A stretch of DNA of 64,000 nt. Origin: Anaerohabitans sp964387285. Its GTDB lineage: Bacteria; Zhuqueibacterota; Zhuqueibacteria; Residuimicrobiales; Residuimicrobiaceae. The notes under the pieces were generated by a model, which was given only the letters and a program-made list of their open reading frames with translations, did no database searches and was not told the DNA's origin. This document shows, piece by piece, positions 43,332 through 52,196 of this stretch. Both the position numbers and the translations under genes were made by a program. Location: NCBI GenBank assembly GCA_964387285.1, contig CAYLWO010000011.1, positions 1-64,000 of the forward strand, in the 5' to 3' direction. Position 1 is the stretch's first letter, and every line of letters begins with the position of its first letter.

Positions 43332-44741
43332 CTATGTTTCAATTTTCCCTATTTTGCCTTTAACCTTTGCCAGGATGACCAAAACCACGGTCATCGCCAA
43401 CCCCGGATACATAGGTTCCACGTTAAACCAATAGCGGCCGCTCTGCATTAGTCCGGCCGCCAGCCACAGCGTAGAAACCAGCCAGCCGGCCAACATGACC
43501 CAAAATCCGAATCTGGCCGGAAAGGCGAGCGGTTTGAAATAGCCGGCCAGCAACGGCAGCAAAAGTCCGGGGATGATCGTAGCGCCGATCGCATACCAGA
43601 TATTGACCACTGAGGCAAACCACAGGGCCGGGACAATTGCGAGCACCAAGGTGATGGCCAGTCCGATGCGCGTCCAGCGCGTAACCAGCTTTTCATCGCG
43701 CCACAGGCGACCAACCAAATCATTGCCGATGGTCATGGCGGCCGTAAAGGTGTAGCTGCTCAGCGTCGACATGATGGTGGCAAACAGGCCGATGTAAAAA
43801 AGTCCTTTCACCGCGGGCGGCAGAATTTTCTCCGCCAGCAACGGATAAGCGAACATCGGCTGCTGCAGGTCCGGCAGCAGGGCGCGGCTGTACAATCCGG
43901 CCGTACAGGTTAAAAAATCGAAAAGCATCCAGAATAAAATAGCCACGAGGATTCCGCGCTGCGCCACCTTTCCGTCCCTGGCAGCGTAACAGCGTTGATG
44001 AAAAGAGGGATCCACCAAAGTCCACAAGGCGATAAAAAACCAGACTGTTATATACGACCAGGAGCGACCGCCGGTCACGCTAAAATGCTCGACAGGCAGG
44101 TGCTGTTGGAGAAATGCCAGGCCGCCGAATTGCTGCCAGGCAAAAGGGAGTATCAAACCAAAGCCTAAAAACATCAGTACGAACTGAACGATGTTGGCCC
44201 ATACATCGGCGCGAAATCCGCCAAAAAACAAAAAAACGATAGACAGGCTGGCGCTGATCAGGACGCTGACAGTCAGCGACCAACCGAACACCACTTGCAC
44301 CAGCACGCCCAACATGAGCACATAGGCAGCCGGCGAAACAAGAAGAAAGGTAAGCAAACCGCCCAGCAAGGCGCTCTTGAGATCATAGGTCTGCTGCAAC
44401 TTGTCCGGAATGGTCAGCAGATGCGAAGCCCGCACTTTTTTTGCCAAAAAAAACGCAAAGAAAAGGGCGAATATATAATAAGGCAAACCGAAAACAATCC
44501 AATTGGAAAAACCATAGCGATAAGAGTACTCACCCACGCCCAGGATGCCGCCATACCAGGTGGAAACCAGCGTAGCGACAAAGGCCGGCAAGGTCACGGT
44601 GCGACCGGCTAACAAAAAATCTTCACGGGTATTTTGGGTTTTTTTATGCGCTCTCAGGCCGATATATACCAAACCGCTAAAATAGACCACAAATAAAGCG
44701 ATATCGATGACAGAAAAGCTCACTTTGAGTTCAGAATTCAT
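43332..44741 (-). CDS. Sodium:solute symporter (SSS family), probable thiamine or thiamine-precursor transporter
   Basis: A membrane protein of about 13 helices with SSS/PanF-like features (FLLAGRTVTLPAFVATLVST, YGGILGVGEYSYRYGF). I chose ATG 44741: it overlaps the thiN stop by 11 bases, which suits translational coupling, and the earlier ATG at 44813 adds polar residues encoded within thiN. Length 469 residues. SSS transporters under thiamine control (ThiV-like) have been proposed from comparative genomics. Here the gene is the third in a TPP riboswitch operon with an outer-membrane receptor and ThiN, so thiamine is the likely cargo. This is inference from context; the protein alone could carry another solute. 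Confidence 0.82.
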   Translation of the reverse strand: MNSELKVSFSVIDIALFVVYFSGLVYIGLRAHKKTQNTREDFLLAGRTVTLPAFVATLVSTWYGGILGVGEYSYRYGFSNWIVFGLPYYIFALFFAFFLAKKVRASHLLTIPDKLQQTYDLKSALLGGLLTFLLVSPAAYVLMLGVLVQVVFGWSLTVSVLISASLSIVFLFFGGFRADVWANIVQFVLMFLGFGLILPFAWQQFGGLAFLQQHLPVEHFSVTGGRSWSYITVWFFIALWTLVDPSFHQRCYAARDGKVAQRGILVAILFWMLFDFLTCTAGLYSRALLPDLQQPMFAYPLLAEKILPPAVKGLFYIGLFATIMSTLSSYTFTAAMTIGNDLVGRLWRDEKLVTRWTRIGLAITLVLAIVPALWFASVVNIWYAIGATIIPGLLLPLLAGYFKPLAFPARFGFWVMLAGWLVSTLWLAAGLMQSGRYWFNVEPMYPGLAMTVVLVILAKVKGKIGKIET

Positions 44742-45432
44742 TCGTTTCGCCGCGTTGCAGAGGTGCTTGCGCAGGGTGGCTGCCGAGAGCTTGCGCGCAC
44801 GAGCCGAAGGCATGTGCTACAAATACTAAGGCCAGCCCTTCGGCCATGGTAATTATGACCGGCGAGGCGACGACCCGGTTGGAAATGCTTTCGCGCACGC
44901 CGGGCGCCAGCATCTCCTCGTGCAGAGGCCATTGCAATCCTGAGGTTGTGACGCCGACGCATGACGTCATCGGGATGATAGAAAACAAAGCGCCCACAGC
45001 AGGGGAAAAAACCTGCTCTCTTTCGATTACAGTAATATCCGCAAAAGCGTCACGATAGGCCAGTTTCAGTCGCTGCCGATATTTCAATAAAATACAAAAA
45101 TTGGCCATGGTAAAGTCAGAGCGTAATCCGGTAACGCCTAATACGGTGGCCTCGTGTACACCGCGGTCGATAATATAGTCCAATGCTTTTTCCAGGTCCG
45201 TATCTTCCTGTCCTGGTCTATGAATAATCTGCACGCCCAACGCGACCAGTTCGGCGCGATCCCGCAAAGAATCCAGGTCGCCGACCACGACGTGCGGTGT
45301 GATGCCCTGCAAGTGCATGCGATTGGCAGCGCCGTCAGCAGCCACCAGCAGAGGATTATCCAGCAACAAATCCTGCCAACACTCCGCAGCCGGCAGTTCG
45401 CCATTGGTAAAAACAAGTGCGCGTCTGTTCAT
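44731..45432 (-). CDS. thiN: Thiamine pyrophosphokinase
   Basis: Transfers pyrophosphate from ATP to thiamine, giving thiamine diphosphate. The N-terminal catalytic domain shows VAADGAANRMHLQGITP, the VVGDLDSL motif, and QEDTDLEKALDYI, all hallmark segments of TPK, with GLRSDFTMAN later. The C-terminal thiamine-binding beta domain follows (ITVIEREQVFSPAVGALFSI; GLQWPLHEEML). Length 233 residues is normal. Its ATG overlaps the stop of the TonB receptor gene (TAATG), and its end overlaps the symporter start. The position directly after a TPP riboswitch-controlled receptor supports salvage of external thiamine. Confidence 0.93.
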   Translation of the reverse strand: MNRRALVFTNGELPAAECWQDLLLDNPLLVAADGAANRMHLQGITPHVVVGDLDSLRDRAELVALGVQIIHRPGQEDTDLEKALDYIIDRGVHEATVLGVTGLRSDFTMANFCILLKYRQRLKLAYRDAFADITVIEREQVFSPAVGALFSIIPMTSCVGVTTSGLQWPLHEEMLAPGVRESISNRVVASPVIITMAEGLALVFVAHAFGSCAQALGSHPAQAPLQRGETNEF

Positions 45433-47840
45433 TACAACTCCAAATTTAAACCGACAAAGGCGTGTCGGGTGGCAGCAGGAAAGAACTCGTCTCCCTCGCC
45501 ATGTGCCGTATATAATTTATCAAATAGATTGTTAATCTGTACCTGCAGCGTTAATCCCGGCCAACCGAGCGTGCCCGGCAGCCGCCATTGGGCGTATAGA
45601 TCAAAAACAGTAAAGGCGGGATTCTTTTGTTCTTCTACTGCATTATTGCTCGTATAAAAGGCGCCCACGTAGCGTCCGGCTAGAGATAGAGAAAATGCAT
45701 TGCTGCGCCAGCTCAGCCGGCCATTGGCGAGAATATCGGGAAAACCGGCAATAGGATTGCCGTCCAGTGCTTGCACACGGTCCCAGGTATAGCGGCGATA
45801 ATGGATCAATCGATTGCGGCTGTAGGTCGCATTGACAGAGAACTCTAAATGTGCTGTCGGCCGCAGCAAAGCTTGCAGTTCAATACCGCGGTGTTCTGTT
45901 TTCTCGGCATTGCCGGTTACCGGCTGCCCAAAACGGTCTAATTGTCCGCTTTTTACAATTTCATTTTTAAAATTCATATGGTATATATCTGCGGCCAATT
46001 GAAAATACGCGCCATCATAACTGCCGCCGACCTCCCAATCATACATGGTCTCCGGTTTTACCAGCGGCCTGGAAAAATCATACTGCCCGTTTTCCTTCAG
46101 CTCAAACTGCGGCGTCACAGCTCCCCAGGCGGCCGGCGTGCTCGCTTCAGCCGCATCGTAGAGATTTTTCAGCCGCGGTTCGCGACTGGTTCGCGCAAAG
46201 GTTGAATAGATTTTTATGCGATCGTTTATTTGATAACCGGCGCCGACCTTGGGATTGAAAAATCGGAATGGCGTGGAAAAGTCATGGTGCAGATATTTTT
46301 CATCGTAGAGTCGATAACGGTTGCCGACCAGCACCGCGTCGGCCAACAAGGTCAACCGATCACCGGCTTTGAACGTTTCATTGATAAATAAAGACGTCAT
46401 GTTTTTTGCGCCGCGATACTCATAATAAACGTAATCCGGCGTCAGATGGTCCGGCATGCCTGCGCCCCATTTCAGCGATCCAGAATGAAAAGAACGATGT
46501 TGCCGCCATTCTCCGCCAAAGGTCATACTGCCGTTTCGGTGAGTCCAAACAGCGCGCGGCAGCCAGCCCCATTGCTGATTTTTCACCAAGGCATGGATGA
46601 GCGCATTGGACAGAAAAAGTTCGTCCGGATTTCCACTGACCGCAAAACCGTTCTCAGGCGTGATGCGATAATAACCGTACGGCGCCCAGGAACCGTCATA
46701 ATCATAAAATCCTTCGCCCAGAACATAAAACAGCGTATTCTGAATTTTCCATGCACCCTTTTGCCATTCGTTGAAGAGTTCGTAATGCGGTTGTGAAAAA
46801 TTCTCGATTTCCTCCTTGCGTTTGATGGGATTGTTGCGTCGCAACTTCCGGTCTCGAGCCTCGGCCAAAGATACCCCGTAATAAGCCAAATGATCGGCTA
46901 CCGGGCCGCCGTATAGATTAATCTGCGTTGTCAGATTTTCGTCAAATCGTGCAACGCCAAGAAAATAACTGTTGAAATCGATCCAGGAATTCTTGCGATA
47001 ACCGTCGCTGGTCATTTTGCCGAGTCGCGCATAAATGGCATAGCGGTTATCCAGCAAACCAGAGCTGGCGGAGAGGGAATATTTGCGCGTGTTGAACCCG
47101 CCGCCGCCGCAAAAAACCGATATGCCGCGTTGACGCGTAAAATTGGAGCTGATTAAATTGATGGCGCCGCCGATAGCGCCGTTGCCGGCCCAGAGATTAC
47201 CGGCGCCGCGCTGCACCTGTATGTTTTCCAGATTGGCGGCCAGATCGGGAAAATCCAGCCAATACACCATATGATCTTCAGGATCATTTTGCGGCACGCC
47301 GTTCACCATCACGGCTATCCGGCGCTGATCAAAGCCGCGGATGTTCAGATAGGTGTAACCGATGCCGTTGCCGCTTTCCGAATAAAAGGTAGCCGATGGC
47401 AGCTCTGACAATAAAACCGGAATATCCTGCACCGTGTACCGTTCCTGAATCTGATCCTGGCGCAAATTGGCATAACCGGCCATAACCGGCTCCTCGCGCA
47501 TGCGGGAGGCGGTGATCAAAAGATTTTGCAGCGGCACCACCGTTTGCTGCAAATGCAGGACAATGGGCGCGGCTGATCCGGATGAGAGGATTTGCATTTT
47601 TTGCGCCAAGTACCCCATCATCCGTGCTTCTAGGTAAAAATCTACAAGCGGGATATTGGCGATCACAAAACGACCATCATGGTCAGTAACAGCGCCGATG
47701 CGCGAATCGCCGATCACCACGCTTACGCCGGCGAGCGGCAGATTGGTTTCCGCATCAACCACTTTGCCGGACAAGCGGCGCTCTGCCGTCCAAGCCACAG
47801 CGCTGATCAGCCAAAATAAAAAAATTATTTGCTTGAACAT
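45432..47840 (-). CDS. TonB-dependent outer-membrane receptor for thiamine (predicted)
   Basis: I chose ATG 47840: GGAG lies 5 bases upstream and it opens the signal peptide MFKQIIFLFWLISAVAWTAE. Residues 20-100 are a carboxypeptidase-regulatory-like domain (LSGKVVDAETNLPLAGVSVV), then a plug domain (VPQNDPEDHMVYW, VQRGAGNLWAGNGAIGGAIN) and a 22-strand-type barrel of about 600 residues ending FVGLNLEL. Such receptors bring scarce ligands across the outer membrane using TonB energy. Ligand is assigned from context: the gene follows a TPP riboswitch with terminator and precedes thiN and an SSS symporter. Length 802 residues. Confidence 0.88.
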   Translation of the reverse strand: MFKQIIFLFWLISAVAWTAERRLSGKVVDAETNLPLAGVSVVIGDSRIGAVTDHDGRFVIANIPLVDFYLEARMMGYLAQKMQILSSGSAAPIVLHLQQTVVPLQNLLITASRMREEPVMAGYANLRQDQIQERYTVQDIPVLLSELPSATFYSESGNGIGYTYLNIRGFDQRRIAVMVNGVPQNDPEDHMVYWLDFPDLAANLENIQVQRGAGNLWAGNGAIGGAINLISSNFTRQRGISVFCGGGGFNTRKYSLSASSGLLDNRYAIYARLGKMTSDGYRKNSWIDFNSYFLGVARFDENLTTQINLYGGPVADHLAYYGVSLAEARDRKLRRNNPIKRKEEIENFSQPHYELFNEWQKGAWKIQNTLFYVLGEGFYDYDGSWAPYGYYRITPENGFAVSGNPDELFLSNALIHALVKNQQWGWLPRAVWTHRNGSMTFGGEWRQHRSFHSGSLKWGAGMPDHLTPDYVYYEYRGAKNMTSLFINETFKAGDRLTLLADAVLVGNRYRLYDEKYLHHDFSTPFRFFNPKVGAGYQINDRIKIYSTFARTSREPRLKNLYDAAEASTPAAWGAVTPQFELKENGQYDFSRPLVKPETMYDWEVGGSYDGAYFQLAADIYHMNFKNEIVKSGQLDRFGQPVTGNAEKTEHRGIELQALLRPTAHLEFSVNATYSRNRLIHYRRYTWDRVQALDGNPIAGFPDILANGRLSWRSNAFSLSLAGRYVGAFYTSNNAVEEQKNPAFTVFDLYAQWRLPGTLGWPGLTLQVQINNLFDKLYTAHGEGDEFFPAATRHAFVGLNLEL

Positions 47841-47912
47841 GAATACTCCATCAAACATGGTAATTATAACCACGAATGTACACGCTTCCGTTACTTTTTG
47901 GACAACCTCAAG

Positions 47913-47949
47913 AAAAAAAAAGCCGCCCTACCTGAAACAGGCCGGCGGC
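47913..47949 (-). terminator. Rho-independent terminator, expression platform of the TPP riboswitch
   Basis: On the minus strand a hairpin with arms GCCGCC and GGCGGC and inner arms CCTG and CAGG is followed by nine T. It lies between the aptamer and the receptor start, so TPP binding probably causes early transcription termination. Confidence 0.8.
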
Positions 47950-47979
47950 TGAAAAAAGCGATCTCCATCTAGTCGTTTT

Positions 47980-48054
47980 CCTACGCTGGCATTACCCAGA
48001 TCAGGTCTGTTTCGTCCACATCAGGACGCGAGTAGGGTGTTATCTCAGCCTAGG
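47980..48054 (-). promoter_or_regulatory. TPP riboswitch (THI element)
   Basis: On the minus strand the aptamer reads CCTAGGCTGAGATAAC, then a variable arm, then ACCTGATCTGGGTAATGCCA followed by GCGTAGG. CTGAGA and the CTGATC...AATGCCAGCG core are the defining conserved parts, and CCTA/TAGG closes P1. It precedes a terminator and the receptor-thiN-symporter operon. It binds thiamine diphosphate and should switch the operon off when TPP is plentiful. Confidence 0.95.
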
Positions 48055-48190
48055 TTGTCCAAAAAGCAACTATAGTAAGTAGTACCGGCTCTAACCGACA
48101 AATTCTCCGCCTAAAGGCGGAACTACCTGCTAATCAAAAATATTACGTTATTCATTGTTCGCATATGCAAGACAAAGCATAAATAGCGAA
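48052..48190 (+). repeat. Interspersed repeat R8, copy 2
   Basis: AGGTTGTCCAAAAAGCA, then GTAGTACCGGCTCTAACCG, CTCCGCCTAAAGGCGGAAC and TTATTCATTGTTCG parallel the copy at 39118-39260. Its left edge touches the riboswitch aptamer, so most of the thi operon upstream region is repeat sequence. Confidence 0.55.
48072..48101 (-). promoter_or_regulatory. Candidate promoter of the thiamine operon
   Basis: On the minus strand TTGTCG (48101-48096), 18 bases, TACTAT (48077-48072), starting RNA about 10 bases before the aptamer. It lies inside repeat R8. Confidence 0.4.
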
Positions 48191-48337
48191 CCAGGACAAC
48201 CGCAGCACCCCTAACGAGGGCGGCATCAAAGAACCATTTTTGCATTTAATCGAGCGCGGCGGTCTGAAATGCGCGTCGTCATGCAATTTTAACTGTTAAA
48301 AAATAACAAACATCATCGACGAATGCAAGAAGAAAAT

Positions 48338-51300
48338 TTACTGATCATAGCTGTGATAAAAAGGACAAAAGGGTTCCACGTTATGCAACGGATTTCCGAA
48401 TACCTCCTGCAACAAATCCCGCCAATCCTGTTCACGGATCAACCGTATGGCAAAACGGCCGCCGAATTCACGCGTGTCGGCCGCACGGACGCCATGCAGC
48501 GGTTTGACGAATTTGTTGAACCGGCTGGAAACCAGCGCGTTGTGGCTGATCATGATGCCGTCGCTGACGTTCTCGACAGCCACGTCGCCGTCTCGACAGA
48601 CCAGCATCAATCCCTTGCCGGTGCGGTCGCTGAAAATCGCGGTTTGCACGCAACCGCGGTTGCCCTGAAAATAAAGGTCTGCATTGGCCAGTTGATAAAT
48701 GCCGAATTGATCCAGCGCATCCTTGTCAGGAAAAGAGGGAAAAGGGCCAAGGCCGATCCAGCGCATTTGCGTCAATTCCTTTGCCACAACAAAACTCACA
48801 CCGGCCTCCAAAAGCACGCCTGTTCCATTTCTGGGACGAAAGTGATATTGAATGTGCATCCAGCCGCGGCAGTCCAGCGCATATCGGATGGTTCCTTCGA
48901 CAAACTGGCCGCTCTTGTTCCCCCGTTCATAGGCGAGTTGCTGGATCAGGACAACGGAATCCGCAAAAATCCTGGTCTGACAAGAGGAGCGCTGCGGCTG
49001 ATCGAGCACATGAGGCGTCCAAAGATAATCGGCATTCTCCACAGGACGGCGATCCAAAACCGATTGTGCAGCCAGAGTCGGTTTTCTGCCGACGCGCAAC
49101 AGCATGCCCCGACGAATCAGGTTCTGCCGGTCCGGAATGGAGGACAACGAAAAAGAACCGGCGACTTTATCAAAGTTCCACGAACCGGATTCGGTTGACA
49201 CCGTGGTTTGCATATCGGAATTTTCAGTCTTTATCGTGACAGGCGCACCCATTTGTGCGATCCAATCGATGGTGGTTCCTGGCAGCAAAATCCGGACGAC
49301 TTTTTCATATATATGCAGGCCACTCCGGTCGTAAAAGTTTAGTTTGAGAAAATAATAACCTTTCTTTGCATCTTGCGGCAGTCTGATTGTCAAAAATGCA
49401 CGACCGGTTGCGCGCGCTGCAATGTCCAGATGCAACTCTTCTTCCTGCAGCAATTGACGGTTAAGATGCAATCCGCTCACAACCCGGATGGCGGATAGAT
49501 TGAGAAAATCATATCGGTTCTCAATGGGGAGCTCGATGCGTTGTTCGCCGCCGGCAATAACAAGAGTGTCGATCAGCACGCGAACAGGCGCATAGACGTT
49601 CTTTACCTGATAATAGTCAGGCTGCGGCGTTCGATCGGCATAGAGGATGCCGTCGGTGCCCTTGCTCGTATATGAATCGTAATAGTGGCAGGCATCCAGC
49701 CAAACATAGGGCGTCGGTTTGCTTTTATCAACCGGAAATGGCGCCTTGCGCAAAATGCCCTGATCGACATAGTCCCAAACGGCGCCGCCGGCCACGATTT
49801 TGCCGGCATACATGATCTCCCACAGATTCTGCATCATGTCCATGTCCAGGCCGAGGGCGTGGGCATATTCCGTGACAATCACCGGCCGATCCAGCTCTGC
49901 GCTGTATCGGCTCAGTGTTTCCGGAACCGGGTAATGCGGCGCATAGATATCGACAAACGCGGGAATGCGTTGATGATTTTCACGGAAATACTCGCTTGTT
50001 TGCGGATAGCAAACCGGACGGGACGGATCCAGCTGTTTCACAAATCGGGCGGTATTATCCGTCAGAGGCGTAATTGGATTTTCATTGCCCAAACTCCAGA
50101 CGATGACGCTGGGCCGGTTCTTGTCACGGGTCACTGTGGCAGAGGCGCGCTGGTATAACAGGGTTTGATAGCTGCTGTCGTTGAGATGAATGTCGCCGTC
50201 GCCAAAGGGCACCTCTTCCATCACATAGAACCCCATCGAGTCGCACAGTTGGGTAAAGCGCGGCGGCGGCGGATAGTGCGATGTACGTAAAAAATTTATG
50301 TTGGCCTTTTTTAAAAGATCGAAATCACGTCGCAAATACTCTTCGGTAAACGCGTTGCCCCGGTCCGGCGAAGTCTGATGAATGTCGATGCCGCGCAGTT
50401 TTATTGCTGTTCCATTCAGCAAGAGTTGACGATCGCGGATGGACACCTCGCGCAAACCGACGCGGTCGCAGACCATCTGTTCCACCTGGCCGTTATAACA
50501 GAGTTCCAGTCTGAGCGTATATAGGTTTGGAGTTTCAGCCGTCCATAACAGCGGCTGAGGAACGACAAAATGGCTTTTGCCCAGAATCCGTCCCCGAGTC
50601 CTGGTCACGGGAATACTGAAAGATTGACCGCTCCGTTCATTATCGGCGAGCAATACTCCGTTTACAGCAAGTTTTTTCAATTCCCCCGGACAAGCGACAA
50701 CGACCGAAACTTTAACTTCTGCTCTTTGCTGATTCAATTTTGTAGTAAGCGTGTAATCGATCAGATGAGTCCCGGAGGCGCTGAACAAGGTCACGTCTCT
50801 GAAAATGCCGTAAAACGCCCAGGCGTCGTTGAGATCAAATGCCGATCCTTTGCCGCCGGAGGTAACCTTCACAGCCAAAATATTGACGCTATCCTGCCGG
50901 ACCAACCCGGTGACGTCAAACGTCACCGGATTATATGCACTGGCCCAATAGCCCGCATAGTGGCCATTCATATAGACCTCGGCGGTAAACAGCACGCCGT
51001 CAAACAGCAGAAAGATCTGTCGATTTTGCCATTCTGCCGGCAGCCGGAATTCCGTACGATACCATCCGGTTCCCGCGCAAATGCCTTGGTATGTGGATTG
51101 ACCGAATCCCTGCATATCCCAATTACCGGGCGTCAGAATGGAATCCCACGACGCGATGTTGAAATCGGGTTTATAAAACAACGAATCGTTGGCCATATCG
51201 AGGCCAGGCAGATATTTGAACTTCCAAACGCCGTTCAGGGAAAGACTGTTTGCACCATTGCGGACCGGATAGACCGCGGTTTCATTGCGGCAAAGGGCTG

Positions 51301-51382
51301 GTTGCATAACAGCGAGCATGCCCAGAACCGCCAACCCAATGCCTGCACGCCGGAATCCCGTTTCAGCTAGCGATGTAATCAA
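48338..51382 (-). CDS. GH2 beta-galactosidase, exported
   Basis: Glycoside hydrolase family 2: N-terminal sugar-binding domain (GNWDMQGFGQSTYQGI), immunoglobulin-like domains, catalytic barrel and C-terminal beta domain (beta-galactosidase small-chain-like). The acid/base is Glu434 in VWSLGNENP and the nucleophile Glu505 in VIVTEYAHALG, 71 residues apart as expected. LRGIDIHQTSP and RTSHYPPPPRF are other GH2 landmarks. I chose TTG 51382 because AGGAAG lies 9 bases upstream and a signal peptide follows (RRAGIGLAVLGMLAVMQPAL); TTG 51412 is an alternative. Length about 1014 residues. It is the last gene of the exopolysaccharide run, 43 bases after a glycosyltransferase, and may trim or remodel the polymer. 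Confidence 0.9.
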   Translation of the reverse strand: MITSLAETGFRRAGIGLAVLGMLAVMQPALCRNETAVYPVRNGANSLSLNGVWKFKYLPGLDMANDSLFYKPDFNIASWDSILTPGNWDMQGFGQSTYQGICAGTGWYRTEFRLPAEWQNRQIFLLFDGVLFTAEVYMNGHYAGYWASAYNPVTFDVTGLVRQDSVNILAVKVTSGGKGSAFDLNDAWAFYGIFRDVTLFSASGTHLIDYTLTTKLNQQRAEVKVSVVVACPGELKKLAVNGVLLADNERSGQSFSIPVTRTRGRILGKSHFVVPQPLLWTAETPNLYTLRLELCYNGQVEQMVCDRVGLREVSIRDRQLLLNGTAIKLRGIDIHQTSPDRGNAFTEEYLRRDFDLLKKANINFLRTSHYPPPPRFTQLCDSMGFYVMEEVPFGDGDIHLNDSSYQTLLYQRASATVTRDKNRPSVIVWSLGNENPITPLTDNTARFVKQLDPSRPVCYPQTSEYFRENHQRIPAFVDIYAPHYPVPETLSRYSAELDRPVIVTEYAHALGLDMDMMQNLWEIMYAGKIVAGGAVWDYVDQGILRKAPFPVDKSKPTPYVWLDACHYYDSYTSKGTDGILYADRTPQPDYYQVKNVYAPVRVLIDTLVIAGGEQRIELPIENRYDFLNLSAIRVVSGLHLNRQLLQEEELHLDIAARATGRAFLTIRLPQDAKKGYYFLKLNFYDRSGLHIYEKVVRILLPGTTIDWIAQMGAPVTIKTENSDMQTTVSTESGSWNFDKVAGSFSLSSIPDRQNLIRRGMLLRVGRKPTLAAQSVLDRRPVENADYLWTPHVLDQPQRSSCQTRIFADSVVLIQQLAYERGNKSGQFVEGTIRYALDCRGWMHIQYHFRPRNGTGVLLEAGVSFVVAKELTQMRWIGLGPFPSFPDKDALDQFGIYQLANADLYFQGNRGCVQTAIFSDRTGKGLMLVCRDGDVAVENVSDGIMISHNALVSSRFNKFVKPLHGVRAADTREFGGRFAIRLIREQDWRDLLQEVFGNPLHNVEPFCPFYHSYDQ

Positions 51383-51425
51383 TTTAGATTGCTTCCTGTG
51401 AAAAGTTGCCAAACGTCCGATTGAT

Positions 51426-52166
51426 CTATCGGCAAAAAATCCGATACTTTAAAAGTCCTAACTTTTGCAGGCGAAACGCTACAGCCGTTTTCAGCACCGC
51501 GAGGCCGTACTGGGTGCTGCGCAAAAAATTAATGGACGAAGCCTCAGGGAAATATTTGGTCGGACAAGATACCTCGCCGAAAGAGAAACCGAAATAGATG
51601 ACCTGAGCGACCAGTTCGTTATCAAAGACAAAATCATCGGAATTTTTATGCAAAGGCAGAGATTCCAGCAATTGGCGCGAATAAGCGCGATAACCGGAAT
51701 GGTACTCGGAGAATTTGACGCCGAGTAAAATATTCTCCACCAGCGTCAGAAAGCGGTTGGAAATATATTTATACAGCGGCATGCCGCCTATCAAGGCGCC
51801 GCCGGAAACAATGCGCGAACCCATGACAAAATCATATTGTCCGATGGCTACCAGGGAAGCCATGGCGCCGACGAGTTTGGGCGTATATTGATAATCCGGA
51901 TGCAGCATAATGACGACATCTGCGCCTAACTTGATCGCCTCGCGGTAGCAAGTTTTTTGGTTGCCGCCATAGCCGAGATTTTTTTCGTGAATGAACGTCT
52001 TGATGCCCAGTTTTTTTGAAAGAGCGACCGTATTATCCTTGCTGCCGTCGTCCACCAGCAAGACCTGATCGACTATGTCAAACGGGATATCATTAAAAGT
52101 TTTCTCCAGTGTGGTTTCAGCATTATAAGCCGGCAGCACCACCACAACCTTTTTCCCGTGAATCAC
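51426..52166 (-). CDS. GT2 glycosyltransferase (dolichol-phosphate mannosyltransferase-like)
   Basis: A cytoplasmic-face family 2 transferase of the DPM1 type. It has VVVVLPAYNAETTLEKT and LLVDDGSKDNT (nucleotide-sugar binding), and the DxD-equivalent segment VIMLHPDYQYTPKL in place of the usual D(A/G)DLQ.P. FSEYHSGYRAYSRQLLESLP matches the DPM acceptor region. There are no C-terminal membrane helices. Length 246 residues. It probably loads a sugar on polyprenyl phosphate for one of the GT-C membrane transferases upstream. It lies 30 bases after the GT-C gene in the exopolysaccharide run. Confidence 0.85.
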   Translation of the reverse strand: MIHGKKVVVVLPAYNAETTLEKTFNDIPFDIVDQVLLVDDGSKDNTVALSKKLGIKTFIHEKNLGYGGNQKTCYREAIKLGADVVIMLHPDYQYTPKLVGAMASLVAIGQYDFVMGSRIVSGGALIGGMPLYKYISNRFLTLVENILLGVKFSEYHSGYRAYSRQLLESLPLHKNSDDFVFDNELVAQVIYFGFSFGEVSCPTKYFPEASSINFLRSTQYGLAVLKTAVAFRLQKLGLLKYRIFCR

Positions 52167-52196
52167 CCGTGCCTCCTCTTATTTTAATTCTGATCG

